From contig JAQFVV010012984.1 in the NCBI GenBank assembly GCA_028023455.1, positions 190,001-254,000 on the forward strand: a stretch of 64,000 bases of DNA. Direction: 5' to 3'. Made by a program: the position numbers and the translations under genes. Below the pieces are notes generated by a model. The model saw only the letters and a list, made by a program, of their open reading frames with translations, was not told where the DNA came from and made no database searches. Origin of the DNA: Epiperipatus broadwayi. Its lineage: Eukaryota > Onychophora > Udeonychophora > Euonychophora > Peripatidae. The number at the start of each line of letters is the position of its first letter. The stretch's first letter is position 1. Positions 51,466-63,649 of the stretch are shown one piece after another.

Positions 51466-51525
51466 TCTGAATCAAATGATGACTACTCGTTCAACATGAA
51501 ATACATATATGGGAGATCATTAATT
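51466..51525 (+). ncRNA. Hammerhead relic, family A copy 4
   Basis: The region still reads ATGATGA...GAAA-TACATA-TA-TGGG, but C3 of the core is A and stem II no longer pairs (CTACTCGTTCAACAT). It should be inactive. Confidence 0.55.
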
Positions 51526-51906
51526 TTTTTCACACATGTATCTGTGTGTATCAGTTTTGTAAGATGAAGTGGAATGATCTACAGAACTTGAAAATCTGAG
51601 TTCAAATCCCTTCTAATTACATTTTTCTTTAGAGATAATATTCTTCTATTTAAATATTACATATCCAGCTTGTATTCTGCTCATCCCTCTTCTATGTATT
51701 TAAACTGAAAAATTAAAGTCTTATATGTGAGGAATCAGAATGACTTAAAAATCAATATGGATATGATAATAATATTGGCATCAGCAAGGGCATTGAGTAT
51801 TCCATCATATTTTCAATGATGTATAGATGAAGAGTCAGAGGATGGAGAATATTAAATCCAAGCCATTAAAGTTTGAAGATGTTCTATCTTAATACAAACT
51901 GAGCAC

Positions 51907-51908
51907 TG

Positions 51909-52002
<94 letters not shown>
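51907..52002. repeat. (TA)n-(TG)n compound microsatellite
   Basis: Long TA runs with a CATA interruption, ending in TG repeats. It sits just 5' of the copy 5 hammerhead block, as in the other family A units. Confidence 0.95.
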
Positions 52003-52003
<1 letters not shown>

Positions 52004-52005
52004 AT

Positions 52006-52050
52006 GATATGGACCAATTGTTGAGTGCTGGTTCAGCCCAAAATATGTAT
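52006..52050 (+). ncRNA. Hammerhead relic, family A copy 5
   Basis: CCAA-TTGTTGA-GTGCTGGTTCAGCCC-AAAA keeps the layout, but C3, A6 and G12 have changed. It should be inactive. Confidence 0.5.
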
Positions 52051-52303
52051 ACTGGAGATCATTTATATTTTTCACATATATGTAACTATGTGTATCATTT
52101 ACATAAGATGGAGTGGATAGGTGTAGGGCACTTGCAAGTCTAAGTTTAAATCCCTTATATATATCATACTTAAATACATTGAGATCATTTATCTTTTTCA
52201 CATCAGTGTTGTCATGTTTATTGGGTTATGAAATAGATTGGATAGCTGAAGTGAGTTTGAAAGTATGGTTTCATATCCCCTATAATTATATATATATATA
52301 TAT

Positions 52304-54800
52304 TGTACCAGTCAAAATTGTATGTTAACTCAACAAGATTCTCAGCCTGGGTAAAAGTACCTTGAATCCAACTATACATGAGATCAAAGATAAAGAATAT
52401 TTATGGATTCTGCCCTGTTTACTCACACTCTAAATCTGAAAACTAATTAACAACATTTTCGAGGCAAGCAATTAATCTTTTCCACACTCCAGCCCACTAG
52501 CATCAATGGTAGAGCATGAGCCTCAACTAATTCATATGTCTAACTCTAATTATTAACTTTAATTAGACTATCTATTTATTTAAATATAAAATGGTATGTG
52601 TGTGACTTTGAGTCATCAGATAGCAGCATAATAATTAATTAGAAAATACTAATTTTAGAATGAAGGAATAGAGATGAACAACAGGTAGCTTAAATTCACA
52701 TATATATTTAATGAAACCTTTTTTTATAATTTATCTATTGTCTCTGATTTGATTTTATTAATTATTTAACACAAATTTCTATTCTGTTATTTATTATGCC
52801 TCTCGCAAGAGAGCGGTATAGTTTATATGCCAATATAACAATTGTCATGATTAGTGATTTATGGAAGACAGCCATCCAAGTCTGAGATATAGGAATGGAT
52901 ATTTTTAAAGAGCTATGATAAGCATAATTTTACTCTGATTGATTTTATTTTAAGAGAGAAATGATTAATTCAAATTATAGGGATTGGTTTCAGAGAGAGT
53001 GACACATTTTAAATATAAATGGTTGGCTATGTTCACAAATAAATACGTAAAGATTTAAAATAAATAAATGAATCAGATTGTGGTCAATCCACTATAATGT
53101 GCTCAAACAAAGGAAAGTTAACAAATCCCAGCATTCAATATTACATTACCAGCATAGACTCGATTCACCTGACCCCATTCTCGCGACGCCAAGAAATAAA
53201 GAAAGAATAGTCTGCACCATTGGCAAACCTAAAATATTTCAGGTGAAAGAAATGAAAATCACCAAGGCTAGATGAGCTTAGCTTGTCCCAGTTCTTTCCA
53301 TTTTAGCTTTCATATCCTGATAAGAAAATTTATGGCCAGTGAAATTATCATGTTGTCTAGTTATGATCTAGCAGTTACACAGAACAAAAAACAAGTAATT
53401 AAGCAAAATACCTGCAAGGCAAAATACGAGTACTGGAGAATATATTTTAGCATTTAAATATATAAATGTGCTGAGTTATAAAGATTACATAAATGCATAT
53501 GGATTGATCAAGATCAGACCAACAAGAATCAAATAAGTATTAATTAGTATTATGAATATTTGTAATTAGCAAACGGTTTCTTCTTCTAACATTTCAAATA
53601 ACATTCTATTACTCTCTTATTATTTAACATGAATATAATTTATAAACCCCTCCCTTTCACTCTTTAAAAATGAAATAATTTAACTAAATAAACTCTCATA
53701 CTTGAATCTCAAGTCTCCACACAACTAAACTGTGTACGTATAAATATAAAAAACACATCATAATATAAAATGGTTTCATCTCAATAAAACAAAGGTTGCT
53801 TCAAAATCTTCAGAGTTGGGGAATTATTTATTTTTATTTACCGACAAACATTGGTTGGGAAATAAGCAGCAAAATATTTATTTAAGTAAAGCTTTTGTCT
53901 AGATGGAACAAATATTGGCATATATTCATTTCATTTTAAGTAATTTATAATATTTTCTAAACCACAATTAGAAGGAAGTTTAGAAATAAAAGGTATAATT
54001 TTAAAACAGATAAAAAGAGAGCAAAGACTTTAGATTTTAAGTAATATCAAATATATTTTTATAGAATATTAAATTAAATATTTTAAATTACATCATGGGG
54101 ATTACACTTTAGAAGACATTACGATTAGCAAGTTACATTATTGGGTCATTGGAGTTTAGAAGAATAAATTAGGTGGTTAGCAATAACAAATTGAAAACAT
54201 ATTACCTAATTTATTATGAGTCCAAGTGGAAGTTGGAAACCCATGATAAAAACTGAATTCCCACACAGGCATAGCTAGCTATGAATTGAATAAAAGAGTT
54301 TAATAGTTCAGCAGGTCATTTGTATGAAGTTTCTCTGACAAAAGGTATTTTGATGATCGTATTTAGGATACAGGAGACAGGCAGGTTGACACCATCTACT
54401 CTATCATACTTTGGAACATTTTTATCATTATTTTAAAATTTTGACTGGCATAGATTTGCCAGGCAATTGCTGATAAAAACTGGAACTGGCTCGCTTCTAT
54501 TGTTCTCTTTGGCTATTTATACCTTTTTCAACTATTTTTGGGAAATTCCCTTTTTGATATGCTCCTAAAATATATTGGTATTGTATTCTTAAGATCAACT
54601 TTCCAATAAACCCAATGATGTAATTGTTTCAAATCTATTTTTAATTGAATGTAGATTTGCAGAATTTATATTTCAAATTATCTTTTCTATTTTAGTTTTA
54701 CTTTAATTAGAAAAGTCATTACCATTTTGTTAATGTATTTTCTTTTGTTTGACACTACAGAATGTTAGGAAGGTTTATCGTGAAAGCAAATCTCCAAAAT
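52304..54800 (-). mobile_element. Putative LTR-like module L7 (right edge uncertain)
   Basis: The left edge TGTACCAGTCAAAATT abuts (TA)n. Read in minus orientation this is an LTR-like 3' end ATTTTGACTGGTACA, similar to L6 (TTTTTACCGGTACA). A canonical TATAAATAG lies on the minus strand at 54513-54521. The right edge reaches the (TA)n at about 54.81 kb without a clear TG. No ORF is assignable; the 65-codon frame at 53.08 kb has no recognisable domain. Confidence 0.3.
54513..54521 (-). promoter_or_regulatory. TATA box of L7
   Basis: TATAAATAGCC on the minus strand, with GCCAGTTCC about 34 nt downstream as a possible initiator. Confidence 0.4.
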
Positions 54801-54807
54801 AAAATAC

Positions 54808-54853
54808 TTATATATATATATATATATTGATTTTTATAAAAGTTTGCTCTGTA

Positions 54854-54908
<55 letters not shown>

Positions 54909-54950
54909 ATTTTTATAAAAGTTTCCATCTGTAATTCTATATATATATAG
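54808..54950. repeat. Duplicated block between (TA)n tracts
   Basis: ATTGATTTTTATAAAAGTTT followed by G/CC...TCTGTAATTC occurs twice, each followed by a TA run. It is probably a slippage or unequal-exchange product. Confidence 0.85.
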
Positions 54951-54951
54951 T

Positions 54952-57690
54952 AAAGCATTTTAATAGAAAATTAATACTTTAATAACTTATTTACTGGCCT
55001 AAAATTTAAATATAGGTAAAATGGCAGATGAAAAGTTTTACAAACATCGTAACGTGCATGGATCAGGTTTGATCCTTGTCTAGTAATCTAGAAAGATGTG
55101 AAGCATGGATCTGGCCTACAAATCTATCTGCTTCAATATATGGTGGATCTGAATTTGGTTTAGTCCTATATAGCTATTTAAGTTAAAAATCTGGAATTAA
55201 AGACATTTTGATGTCTGAAAATTTTCAGAGTTTCTACTTAAATGTTACGTATTAAATATGTGCTGGTCTTTGAGTAGATATTTTAGATCTAGGGTCTCAA
55301 TATTTTAACTTCTCACTGAGAAAAGCCATAAGCTTGAAAACAATTGGTCTGGGAATGTGAATGTTCCAGATAGAAAATATTTTCTCTTACTGCACTTATA
55401 AATTAAGAGCTTGTTTGAGCTATTGATATGCTCCCTATATTACATATTTGTAAATACAAGCTCATAAAAGCAAAGTCGCACTACATATGACTTACTTTAT
55501 TGATTATATCTATTGTATGCATGTGAAATTTTTATATTTGATTCTTTATCTCAAATACTAATTGACATAACCATGCAATTGTTATTGTAACCAAGAAATG
55601 GTGTTTGATCATCCTTGATAATAGTTTTACATTATTTTTCTATATACATAAAATTAATAATAAAAAAAACTAACCATAAATGTGTCACTTATTATTTCAA
55701 CTCTGGGATTAACTTTTATCAGAAATTAAAGCAAAATTTTGGTTTGTTCCTATTTTAAATACTGTGAATACCATACGACATATATTTTGATTTTGTTTTA
55801 TTAAGGCATTTAACTAATTTTCTGTTTATTAATTGTATCAAACATTGTAATTGAAAAAAATAAATAAATGAATGTTTGTATACACATAAAGGCATATAAG
55901 TATTATGCATTTTTAATAAATCTCACTAATAAAGATAATGGTTTATTTATTTTATTAAAGGTTTGCATATGGCTAATTGTAATTGTAAGTGCAGAGTTAC
56001 AGATTGCAGATTTATTAACACACACATGATATTATTTTAATCATAATGTTTAAAGTATCCAGCTAAATCCTTTATCAAATCATTATCAAATTCTATTTAC
56101 AATAATTTGATTTGATATTGTTTGGCAGATTTGGCTAGAACATTACATATGTAAATAATTGGTCGATGTTTTCATAGCATATTTTGTAAAATAGACAAAT
56201 ATAATTAATTTCCAATTTTAAAGACATAGACATGCAAACATTCTATGAATTTGAACTAAAGTTTCAAAATTCCCTAGAATGCCAAAAAAACTTTGGTCAA
56301 AACAAGATATTGATATTATAAACTATTCTATAACAGACCTATTATTTTCTCTATGATTTACTTTCGTACACAATGATTGTCATTGTTTTACAATTTAGCT
56401 TAGTGTCTTGTCAATGAAAAAGTATTCTTATTAAACATTATTGATTAACTTAGATAAAATAAAAATTCTTGATAATTTTATCAATTATCAATTTGTTATT
56501 TAGGTTTGAAAATAAATTTTGTTTGCAATAAATTTAGATTTATGTTCTGAGGTCCATACAAGAATTTAACTTTTTTCATTTAATAGATTAAAATGATATT
56601 CATGTTATATTGGTTAATTAATATTTTTCTTGCAAATCTTATAACAAAATTCATAATTGTATTAACTTTTAAATAGTCTGAAAAGCGATATCATGGTTGT
56701 CACCTTTAGATTGCTATAACTCAGCCAATTTTTTAGTTACATTGAAGAAAAAATACCCATATTAAAGCTTAGAGCAAGGCCTATAAGATGCTGCCCATTT
56801 TTGAATCATTTTACAAGTAAAAAATCAATACTAGGAGGATTTTAAGTTGAACAAAAGAAGGCCAGTTTTGATTGGTTGGATAATCTATTCCCAATATATT
56901 TCCAATTCTTATTGGCTGATGATTTCGTTAAATATTTTTTCACCGCTAAAATGAAAATATATGTTTTGGAGTGTTTTTATAATTATGTTTCATACATATT
57001 ATAAATAATTTTCATAAAATCTAATATTTCTAATAAAAATATAGTTATTTTACAAAAGTAGTAAGGTTTTATTAAAAAATTGTATACTTTACACGATTGT
57101 AAATTGAAAAAGAAACCAGCCATAGCAGCAATTTTTGACATCTTGTCAAGAGGTTAGATTGCTCCAAGCTGTTTATTTGATTTTCAAACAAAGATTAATG
57201 ATTTAGAATATTTTTCTGGCATTGTAATGTATTTTTGGTGTATTTTTTTAATAATATGCTGAAAGTATAATTATTTTGAGAAAGACATTAAGATTTTTCC
57301 TAAAATTTGCGTAACGTGAAATCTGGGAGGGATCTAAATGACATTTATAATGCTTCTAATTCGCTCGTAATGCTTTCTTTGATTTTTCCGCTTTTGAATA
57401 TTTCTATAAAATACAAATAAATATATATTTTTGAAATAACTTTCGTTTACTTTCTTAACATTACATATAATTAATATACTTTTTGAAAACGAAACTAAAA
57501 TTAATATACATTAAAAGATGAAATATTTGTATCAAAAAGTTTGTCACTTGACCAATTAAAAGTTTCAGAGTTTTACTTCACTGGACCAATAACAAAAGTG
57601 TTCTATTTAAGTGTTAATATGTAGAAAGTTGGTATAAGTGATATTTGTGGTATTGAGTCCACTTAGAATATATTGGAACCTACAAGATAA
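54952..57690. other. AT-rich non-coding stretch
   Basis: Nothing beyond low-complexity sequence and scattered ATTGG/CCAAT motifs near 56.87 and 57.55 kb is seen. No ORF or repeat structure is recognised. Confidence 0.45.
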
Positions 57691-57703
57691 ATACTTATTG
57701 AAA

Positions 57704-57705
<2 letters not shown>

Positions 57706-57757
<52 letters not shown>
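57706..57757. repeat. (TA)n tract
   Basis: Perfect TA run of about 50 bp. Confidence 0.97.
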
Positions 57758-57759
<2 letters not shown>

Positions 57760-58060
57760 GATAGTCTGGGTTTTCCATCAGAAGAGGGGCAACACATCTA
57801 ATTATTGTCAGACCTAGGGTCTATGGGTAGGATTCCATGAATCGCATGATGAAGTACCTAACCAATGATCCTGTCTACCTCCAATGGTATATCTCTAAGT
57901 TTATGCATTAAATTCAGATACAATTTAGGCTACTTTATCCATACCTCACCCCTCTTTTAGATTCCACACATGCCTCAGAATTCAAACCCAGGGAGAACGT
58001 TACACTCAGCTCTGGGTTTAGATGTAAATTTACCTTATATAGTAATTAAAATATCTTTAT
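57758..58060. other. Higher-complexity segment next to (TA)n, unclassified
   Basis: It begins TGTGATAGTCTGGG immediately after (TA)n and is less AT-rich than its surroundings for about 280 bp. Near 57983-58018 CAAACCCAGGGAGAACG...CTCTGGGTTT resembles a tRNA-type T arm when read on the minus strand. It may be a retroelement fragment; no family is assigned. Confidence 0.3.
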
Positions 58061-58807
58061 ATGGGTTCCAATCAAGTAAAGGACTTATTTAACCATATTA
58101 GCATATTATAATGTAAAAGGTATGTGTGTACATGTGCACACATATGTATGGTTATAAATTGATGAATGAATGGCTAAATAATTTTGATAAACTAGAGATC
58201 ATTTAATGAGAATCAAATTAACAATGTTGAAAAAACTTTTTACAAAAAAAAATATTATACACATGTGTGGGTGTCATGTATGTATCTCTACCATGTTAAT
58301 GATTAAATATATTCATTATTCCAACCCTTCCCATGGTAGGTATACATAAAGACATTATCTATTTACAAAATGGATAAGAGTAATGAAAAGAAAAATTATT
58401 AAACCAATGTTACAATGATCATGAATCTAACTAACTATTTAACAAGATTATATAAAGGTTTGTGCAATAGTTTCATAATCTAATTTCAACTGTAGAAGTT
58501 CCATCTTCTTGGAAGACCTTCCTTAACTATGTACAAATTTGATAGAAAAAAACATTCCTGCAAGAATATTAGTCATTTATACTGAATAAACAAATATAAC
58601 AATCATTAGTTAACAAAAAATAATAAACAAATACACAACACAAACTCTGTCCCTGTAGCAATTGCATATTTTTAATATGGAATAAGGTTAAATAAAATAT
58701 TATATATATTACATATTGTTGTGAGGATGATGAGAATACACAATTTCATGTCACTATGAAGGAAGAGTTAACCTAAATTTTAATCAATAAAGAAAAAAAA
58801 GAATTAT

Positions 58808-60171
58808 CTAACTTAACAACCTTCCTCCCTGCACTTTCTTGACTTCAACTACAATGAACTCTTCCAAGTTATAGAGATTTGGATTTCCAAGAGCAGAAGT
58901 GAAATAAATAAATAAAAAAATACAGAATTTTACAAATGTATATATAAAATAAAATAAAAAGATTACACAACAAATTAAGACTTTCTTCAAGTTATATTGC
59001 ATAATGTTCATGAATTAGGCAACTAATGTCTCTGACATATACAGTTCGTCATTATTCCGGTCATACTTCTATGCCAAGTCATGCATTACTCAAGGGAACT
59101 CCTTGATGACATATTTGGAATGATGTTATTTCCATCTTTCGTTGATGTTTTTATTTGATGTTTCAGCAGGCATTAAACCATTGGTATTAAACCATCGTGC
59201 TTCCTATGGTCAGAGCTGATAACACTTCAGCCCTATATGCACTATTGAATTAGCTGAAGTACATTGTTTTGCAGTTCATAAACAATTAAAATCTTCTTAA
59301 TTCACTGTTTGGTATTTAATATTTTTTATAACAACTGAATTATTTCATCATTTATATACATAACTATGCAGATTAGGTTTTATTTTGTTGTGTTATCCAT
59401 ATTTGAAGAATAGCACAGTCTTTTTTATTTTTAATGGGTATTTAAATAATTTCAATTATTATATCCAACTGCATGAATCTATTAAAATTCTTTCTGCTTA
59501 AATATCAGCTGCAGTCTCTCATAATTTGCTTTATAACTGTCAAACAAATAATTTGGAGTGTTCGAATAAGCCATCCATGTTCTCTAAGATTTGAACATTT
59601 GATTTTTTGATATTGTTGTTGAACAGCTTTTGCATCCTTTGAAAATAGTAAAATATGACAGAAATGAACTGGGTATGTTTTTATACTGGATTCAGCTTCC
59701 ATTGTTTAGTATACCTGCATTTTATTTCCTTTTTCATCACTGTGTGAATGCTATTTCTTCATGTATAACATTGATTTTAAGTAAAATAAATTTATGTAAC
59801 AGTCCATCTTCCACATTTGGTTACCTAATGATGGGTTTGACATTACATTATCACCATGTTTACTTAGTCTAAGTCTTGTATAATGATGTACAATACACTG
59901 ACATTAGATTCATTGTTTCCATATGTATTTATTAGTACAATTTCTTTTTAATTAAGGTTTTCATCTTTCTAATAGATAAGTGAAACTAATCTATTGTGAT
60001 ATTTCTTTAATATAATGAAAAATAAATGTTTATTGTATATATATAGGTGTAGGTTTATTTACTCCATAAATGAAAATACATACTTAACCACTTATTAATT
60101 AAATTTACATTATATATGAGTTTGATTTGGTAGTGAGAGTGAACAAAGGTTAGATTGTAAGCTATCCTTAA

Positions 60172-60255
<84 letters not shown>
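58808..60255. repeat. Dispersed repeat R1, copy B (compact)
   Basis: Same order of blocks as copy A at 1.6-5.7 kb but without the nested inverted-repeat element and without the extra 2.3-4.7 kb material. The right end is a (TA)n of about 76 bp at 60177-60252. The ORFs within (about 65-80 codons) do not match each other or any known domain. Confidence 0.65.
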
Positions 60256-60256
<1 letters not shown>

Positions 60257-60259
60257 AAT

Positions 60260-60982
60260 TATTTTATAATACTGATTCCATCAGTGTTCACAGATCTGTA
60301 AACAATATAATTAAGTTTATTTTGAAAAATTGCCGCACATCTTGATAGCTGATAGCTTTATAAATAAATCTTAGCAGTGTTAAAGCAAAAGTTATTGGTG
60401 TTTATATATGCTTAGCATTAGGTATGAATTTGCTCTAATGTAAATTAATCGATTTTCAAAATTATAAGATATGTATAACAAATTTTATTATTCTCATTTC
60501 ATACAGATACACATACATACATACACACATATATATTTATATATGCAGAATAAAAAATATTATATAACATAAATCAAAAACGTATCACTTAAGAAGTATT
60601 GATGATACCTGCTCTTCTTGGAAAATATAAAAAAAGTAGTTAAAGAATGAAAAATGAAGACAATTATGAAGACAAAAGCTAGGACTAACATCTATAAATA
60701 AAAGTCATTAGTATTCTGTAAATATTTGTTTAAAAGCTGACTGATATAATAACTAATACACAAATTAATTCAAAAATTATGTCATTCAGCAATTGACCAG
60801 AGACAAAATCGAAAAGAATTTAAAAAAAAAAGTTTATAGAAGAATGATATATTTTTTTCGAATAATCCAATCAGGAAAAAGATGATTTTCATGTGCAGAT
60901 ATAAAATATTTTATCTGCATAGCATATAATGTAAAAAAAAAAAGTCTAAAATAATACCACCAATTTTTAGTGACTAAATTTC
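60260..60982. other. AT-rich non-coding stretch
   Basis: Contains a short CATA/CACA-type run near 60.51 kb. Nothing else is recognised. Confidence 0.45.
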
Positions 60983-62293
60983 AATAATGACAATTACGAT
61001 AGAATGACAGCCTGTTAAGCTAATTGCGCAGACGCTGTGAGAATGTTATTAATAAATGAATACCTTCGAACAACCACATGATATAGTATTTATATAAGAG
61101 TAAAAAGGAATCCTCTTACTCTTACGACTCAAATGTTTATATATGAGCAAATCTAAAGTAGTTGCAATGAAGGCATGACTACATAATAGTCACTTTAAAT
61201 TACTATATATAATGTCTGTATGAATGACGCCAATAAAATTTTCTAGAATTTACTAAACGAAACTCTAAACGAAACTAAATCATATACATGAATAAGCATT
61301 TATTTTATAACGTCTTGCGTGCGATTATAATTACAATAGAATGACAGCCTGTTAAGCTAATTGCGCAGACGCTGTGAGAATGTTATTAATAAATGAATAC
61401 CTTCGAACAACCACATGATATAGTATTTATATAAGAGTAAAAAGGAATCCTCTTACTCTTATGACTCAAATGTTTATATATGAGCAAATCTAAAGTAGTT
61501 GTAATGAAGGCGTGACTACATAATAGTCACTTTAAATTACTATATATAATGTCTGTATGAATGACGCCAATGAAATTTTCTAGAATTTACTAAATGCCAC
61601 TCCAAATGAAACTAAATCATATACATGAATAAGCATTTATTTTATAACATCTTGCGTGCGATTATAATTACGATAGAATGACAGCCTGTTAAGCTAATTG
61701 CGCAGACGCTGTGAGAATGTTATTAATAAATGAATACCTTCAAACAACCACATGATATAATGAGTCATAAGAGTAAGAGGATTCCTTTTTACTCTTATAT
61801 AAATACTATATCATGTGGTTGTTCGAAGGTATTCATTTATTAATAACATTCTCACAGCGTCTGCGCAATTAGCTTAACAGGCTGTCATTCTATCGTAATT
61901 ATAATCGCACGCAAGATGTTATAAAATAAATGCTTATTCATGTATATGATTTAGTTTCATTTAGAGTGGCGTTTAGTAAATTCTAGAAAATTTCATTGGC
62001 ATCATTCATACAGACATTATATATAGTAATTTAAAGTGACTATTATGTAGCCACGCCTTCGTTACACTACTTTAGATTTGCTCATATATAAACATTTGAG
62101 TCGTAAGAGTAAGATGATTTATTTTTACTTTTATATAAATACTATATCATGTGGTTGTTCGAAGGTATTCATTTATTAATAACATTCTCACAGCGTCTGC
62201 GCAATTAGCTTAACAGGCTGTCATTCTATCGTAATTATAATCGCACGCAAGACGTTATAAAATAAATGCTTATTCATGTAAATAATGACAATT
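60983..62293. mobile_element. Array of a 337-bp repeat (tandem, then inverted) with 13-bp flanking duplication
   Basis: Direct units start at 61001, 61338 and 61675 (AGAATGACAGCCTG), a period of exactly 337 bp. The third is cut short near 61760, where the sequence turns into the reverse complement. About one and a half inverted units follow to 62280. The whole block is flanked by AATAATGACAATT at 60983-60995 and 62281-62293, which looks like a target-site duplication. Units contain no ORF, no tRNA boxes and no CTGATGA hammerhead core that I can find. Copies differ by only a few percent. Confidence 0.88.
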
Positions 62294-62462
62294 GTAAAAG
62301 TAAAAAAATAATATATTTATTAGATTAAAAGCAGCTATTTAAATCATTATGTAAATGAATTTGAAAATAATCGAATATTGAAACAACAAAACATCACATT
62401 TTAAGTTCACCCAATAAAGTTTGATAGTAATTTCTATTTTTTTTTAATTTCATCTTTGCCAC

Positions 62463-62493
<31 letters not shown>

Positions 62494-62626
62494 AAAAAAA
62501 ACAAGTTAAACTTGCTAATGCTTGTATTTATGATCAATAGATAGTGTTTTACCAAATACAGTCAAAGCATATGTTTGTTTACATAAACGTCAGAGTAAGC
62601 ATTCATTATCTCTATTGTTAGTTCCA

Positions 62627-62671
62627 CCTTCAAATCATGATTTCAAGTTGATTTGCTATCATCAGTGAAGG
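62627..62671 (-). ncRNA. Type I hammerhead ribozyme, family B copy a
   Basis: On the minus strand: CCTTCA, CTGATGA (62659-62665), stem II region TAGC-AAATCA-ACTT (weakened), GAAA (62641-62644), palindromic TCATGA, U16.1, U17, then TGAAGG pairing perfectly with CCTTCA. The core is complete; stem II is poor, so cleavage may be weak. Confidence 0.75.
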
Positions 62672-63054
62672 ACAGGAATAAGAAACTAGATCTAAACACT
62701 AACTCTGAGCATTTATGAAACAATTTCTATTCAGCTTGCAAGCGTGAATTTTTTAGACACGTAATGTCTTCAAACTCAGCATAGCAAACTAGATAGCTAT
62801 ATGGGTCTGATATCAGTTCAGTATCACCACATAGTAGAAGCCTCTGCAATATATATCATTGCAAAAAACCTCAAAGGTACATTATATTGCAGAGGCTTCT
62901 ACTATGTGGTGATACTGAACTGATATCAGACCCATATAGCTATCTGGCTTGCTATGCTGAGTTTGAAGACATTACATGTTTAAAAAATTCATGCTTGCAA
63001 GTCGAATAGAAATTGTTTCATGAACACTCAGAGTTAGTGTTTAGATCTAGTTTC

Positions 63055-63118
63055 TTATTCCTGTCCTTCACTGATGAAAGCAAATCAGCTTGAAATCATG
63101 ATCTGAAGGGGGAACTAA
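63055..63118 (+). ncRNA. Type I hammerhead ribozyme, family B copy b
   Basis: Stem I is CCTTCA (63065-63070) with TGAAGG (63104-63109). It is extended across a small internal loop (TGT against G) by TTCC/GGAA and then TTA/TAA. CTGATGA occupies 63071-63077. Stem II is AAGC/GCTT (63078-63081 with 63088-63091) closing AAATCA. GAAA is 63092-63095. Stem III is built on palindromic TCATGA. The cut site is U63102-C63103. All invariant core bases are present. The stem I internal loop facing loop II is the layout used by natural fast hammerheads. Confidence 0.88.
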
Positions 63119-63456
63119 TGATAGAGATAGTGAATGCTTACTCTGATGTTTATGTAAACAAACATATGCTTTGACGGTGTTTTTGGTAAAACACCATCTA
63201 TTGATCATAAATACAAGCGTTAGCAAGTTTAACTTGTTTTTTTGTTTTTCATAAATGTACCTTTGAGATTTTTTTGCAATGATATATATTGCAGAGGCTT
63301 CTACTATCTGGTGATACCGAACTGATATCAGACTCATATAGCTATCTGGCTTGCTATGCTGAGTTTGAAGACATTACGTGTCTAAAAAATTCACGCTTGC
63401 AAGCTGAATAGAAATTGTTTCATAAACGCTCAGAGTTAGTGTTTACATCTAGTTTC

Positions 63457-63520
63457 TTATTCCTGTTCTTCACTGATGATAGCAAATCAGCTTGAAATCA
63501 TGATCTGAAGGTGGAACTAA
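63457..63520 (+). ncRNA. Type I hammerhead ribozyme, family B copy c
   Basis: Same design as copy b, 402 bp downstream: CTGATGA 63473-63479, GAAA 63494-63497, TCATGA, and cut after C63505. Stem I has one G-U in place of a G-C, and the first stem II pair is T-T instead of A-T. Together with copy b it would release nt 63104-63505 as a 402-nt monomer. Confidence 0.85.
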
Positions 63521-63605
63521 TGATAGAGATAGTGAATGCTTACTCTGACGTTTGTGTAAACAAACATACGCTTTGACGGTGTTTTTGGTAAAACGCCATC
63601 TATTG

Positions 63606-63608
<3 letters not shown>

Positions 63609-63646
<38 letters not shown>
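63609..63646. repeat. (TA)n tract
   Basis: Perfect TA run that ends the ribozyme array on the right. Confidence 0.95.

Positions 63647-63649
<3 letters not shown>

Larger units (their letters stand above)
50936..52290. mobile_element. Cluster of repeat family A units in inverted and direct orientation
   Basis: At least three units are present. One is minus-oriented (about 50936-51130, extending to 51390 through the shared upstream part). Plus-oriented units follow (ribozyme parts near 51465-51525 and 52005-52045), and a partial tail copy lies at 52170-52290. Shared landmarks are the hammerhead block, GAGATCAT(T)TAT.TTTTTCACA, TGTGTATCA, and a final GTTCAAATCCC/GTTTAAATCCC. Upstream parts (CATATCCAGCTTGTATTCTGC..., ATGTATTTAAA) occur inverted at about 51.34 and 51.68 kb. 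TA and TG microsatellites lie at the same internal position in each unit. Confidence 0.7.

Noticed and set aside
60996-62280. Search for a hammerhead in the 337-bp repeat
   Set aside because: CGAAAC occurs twice, but there is no CTGANGA on either strand in a compatible position.
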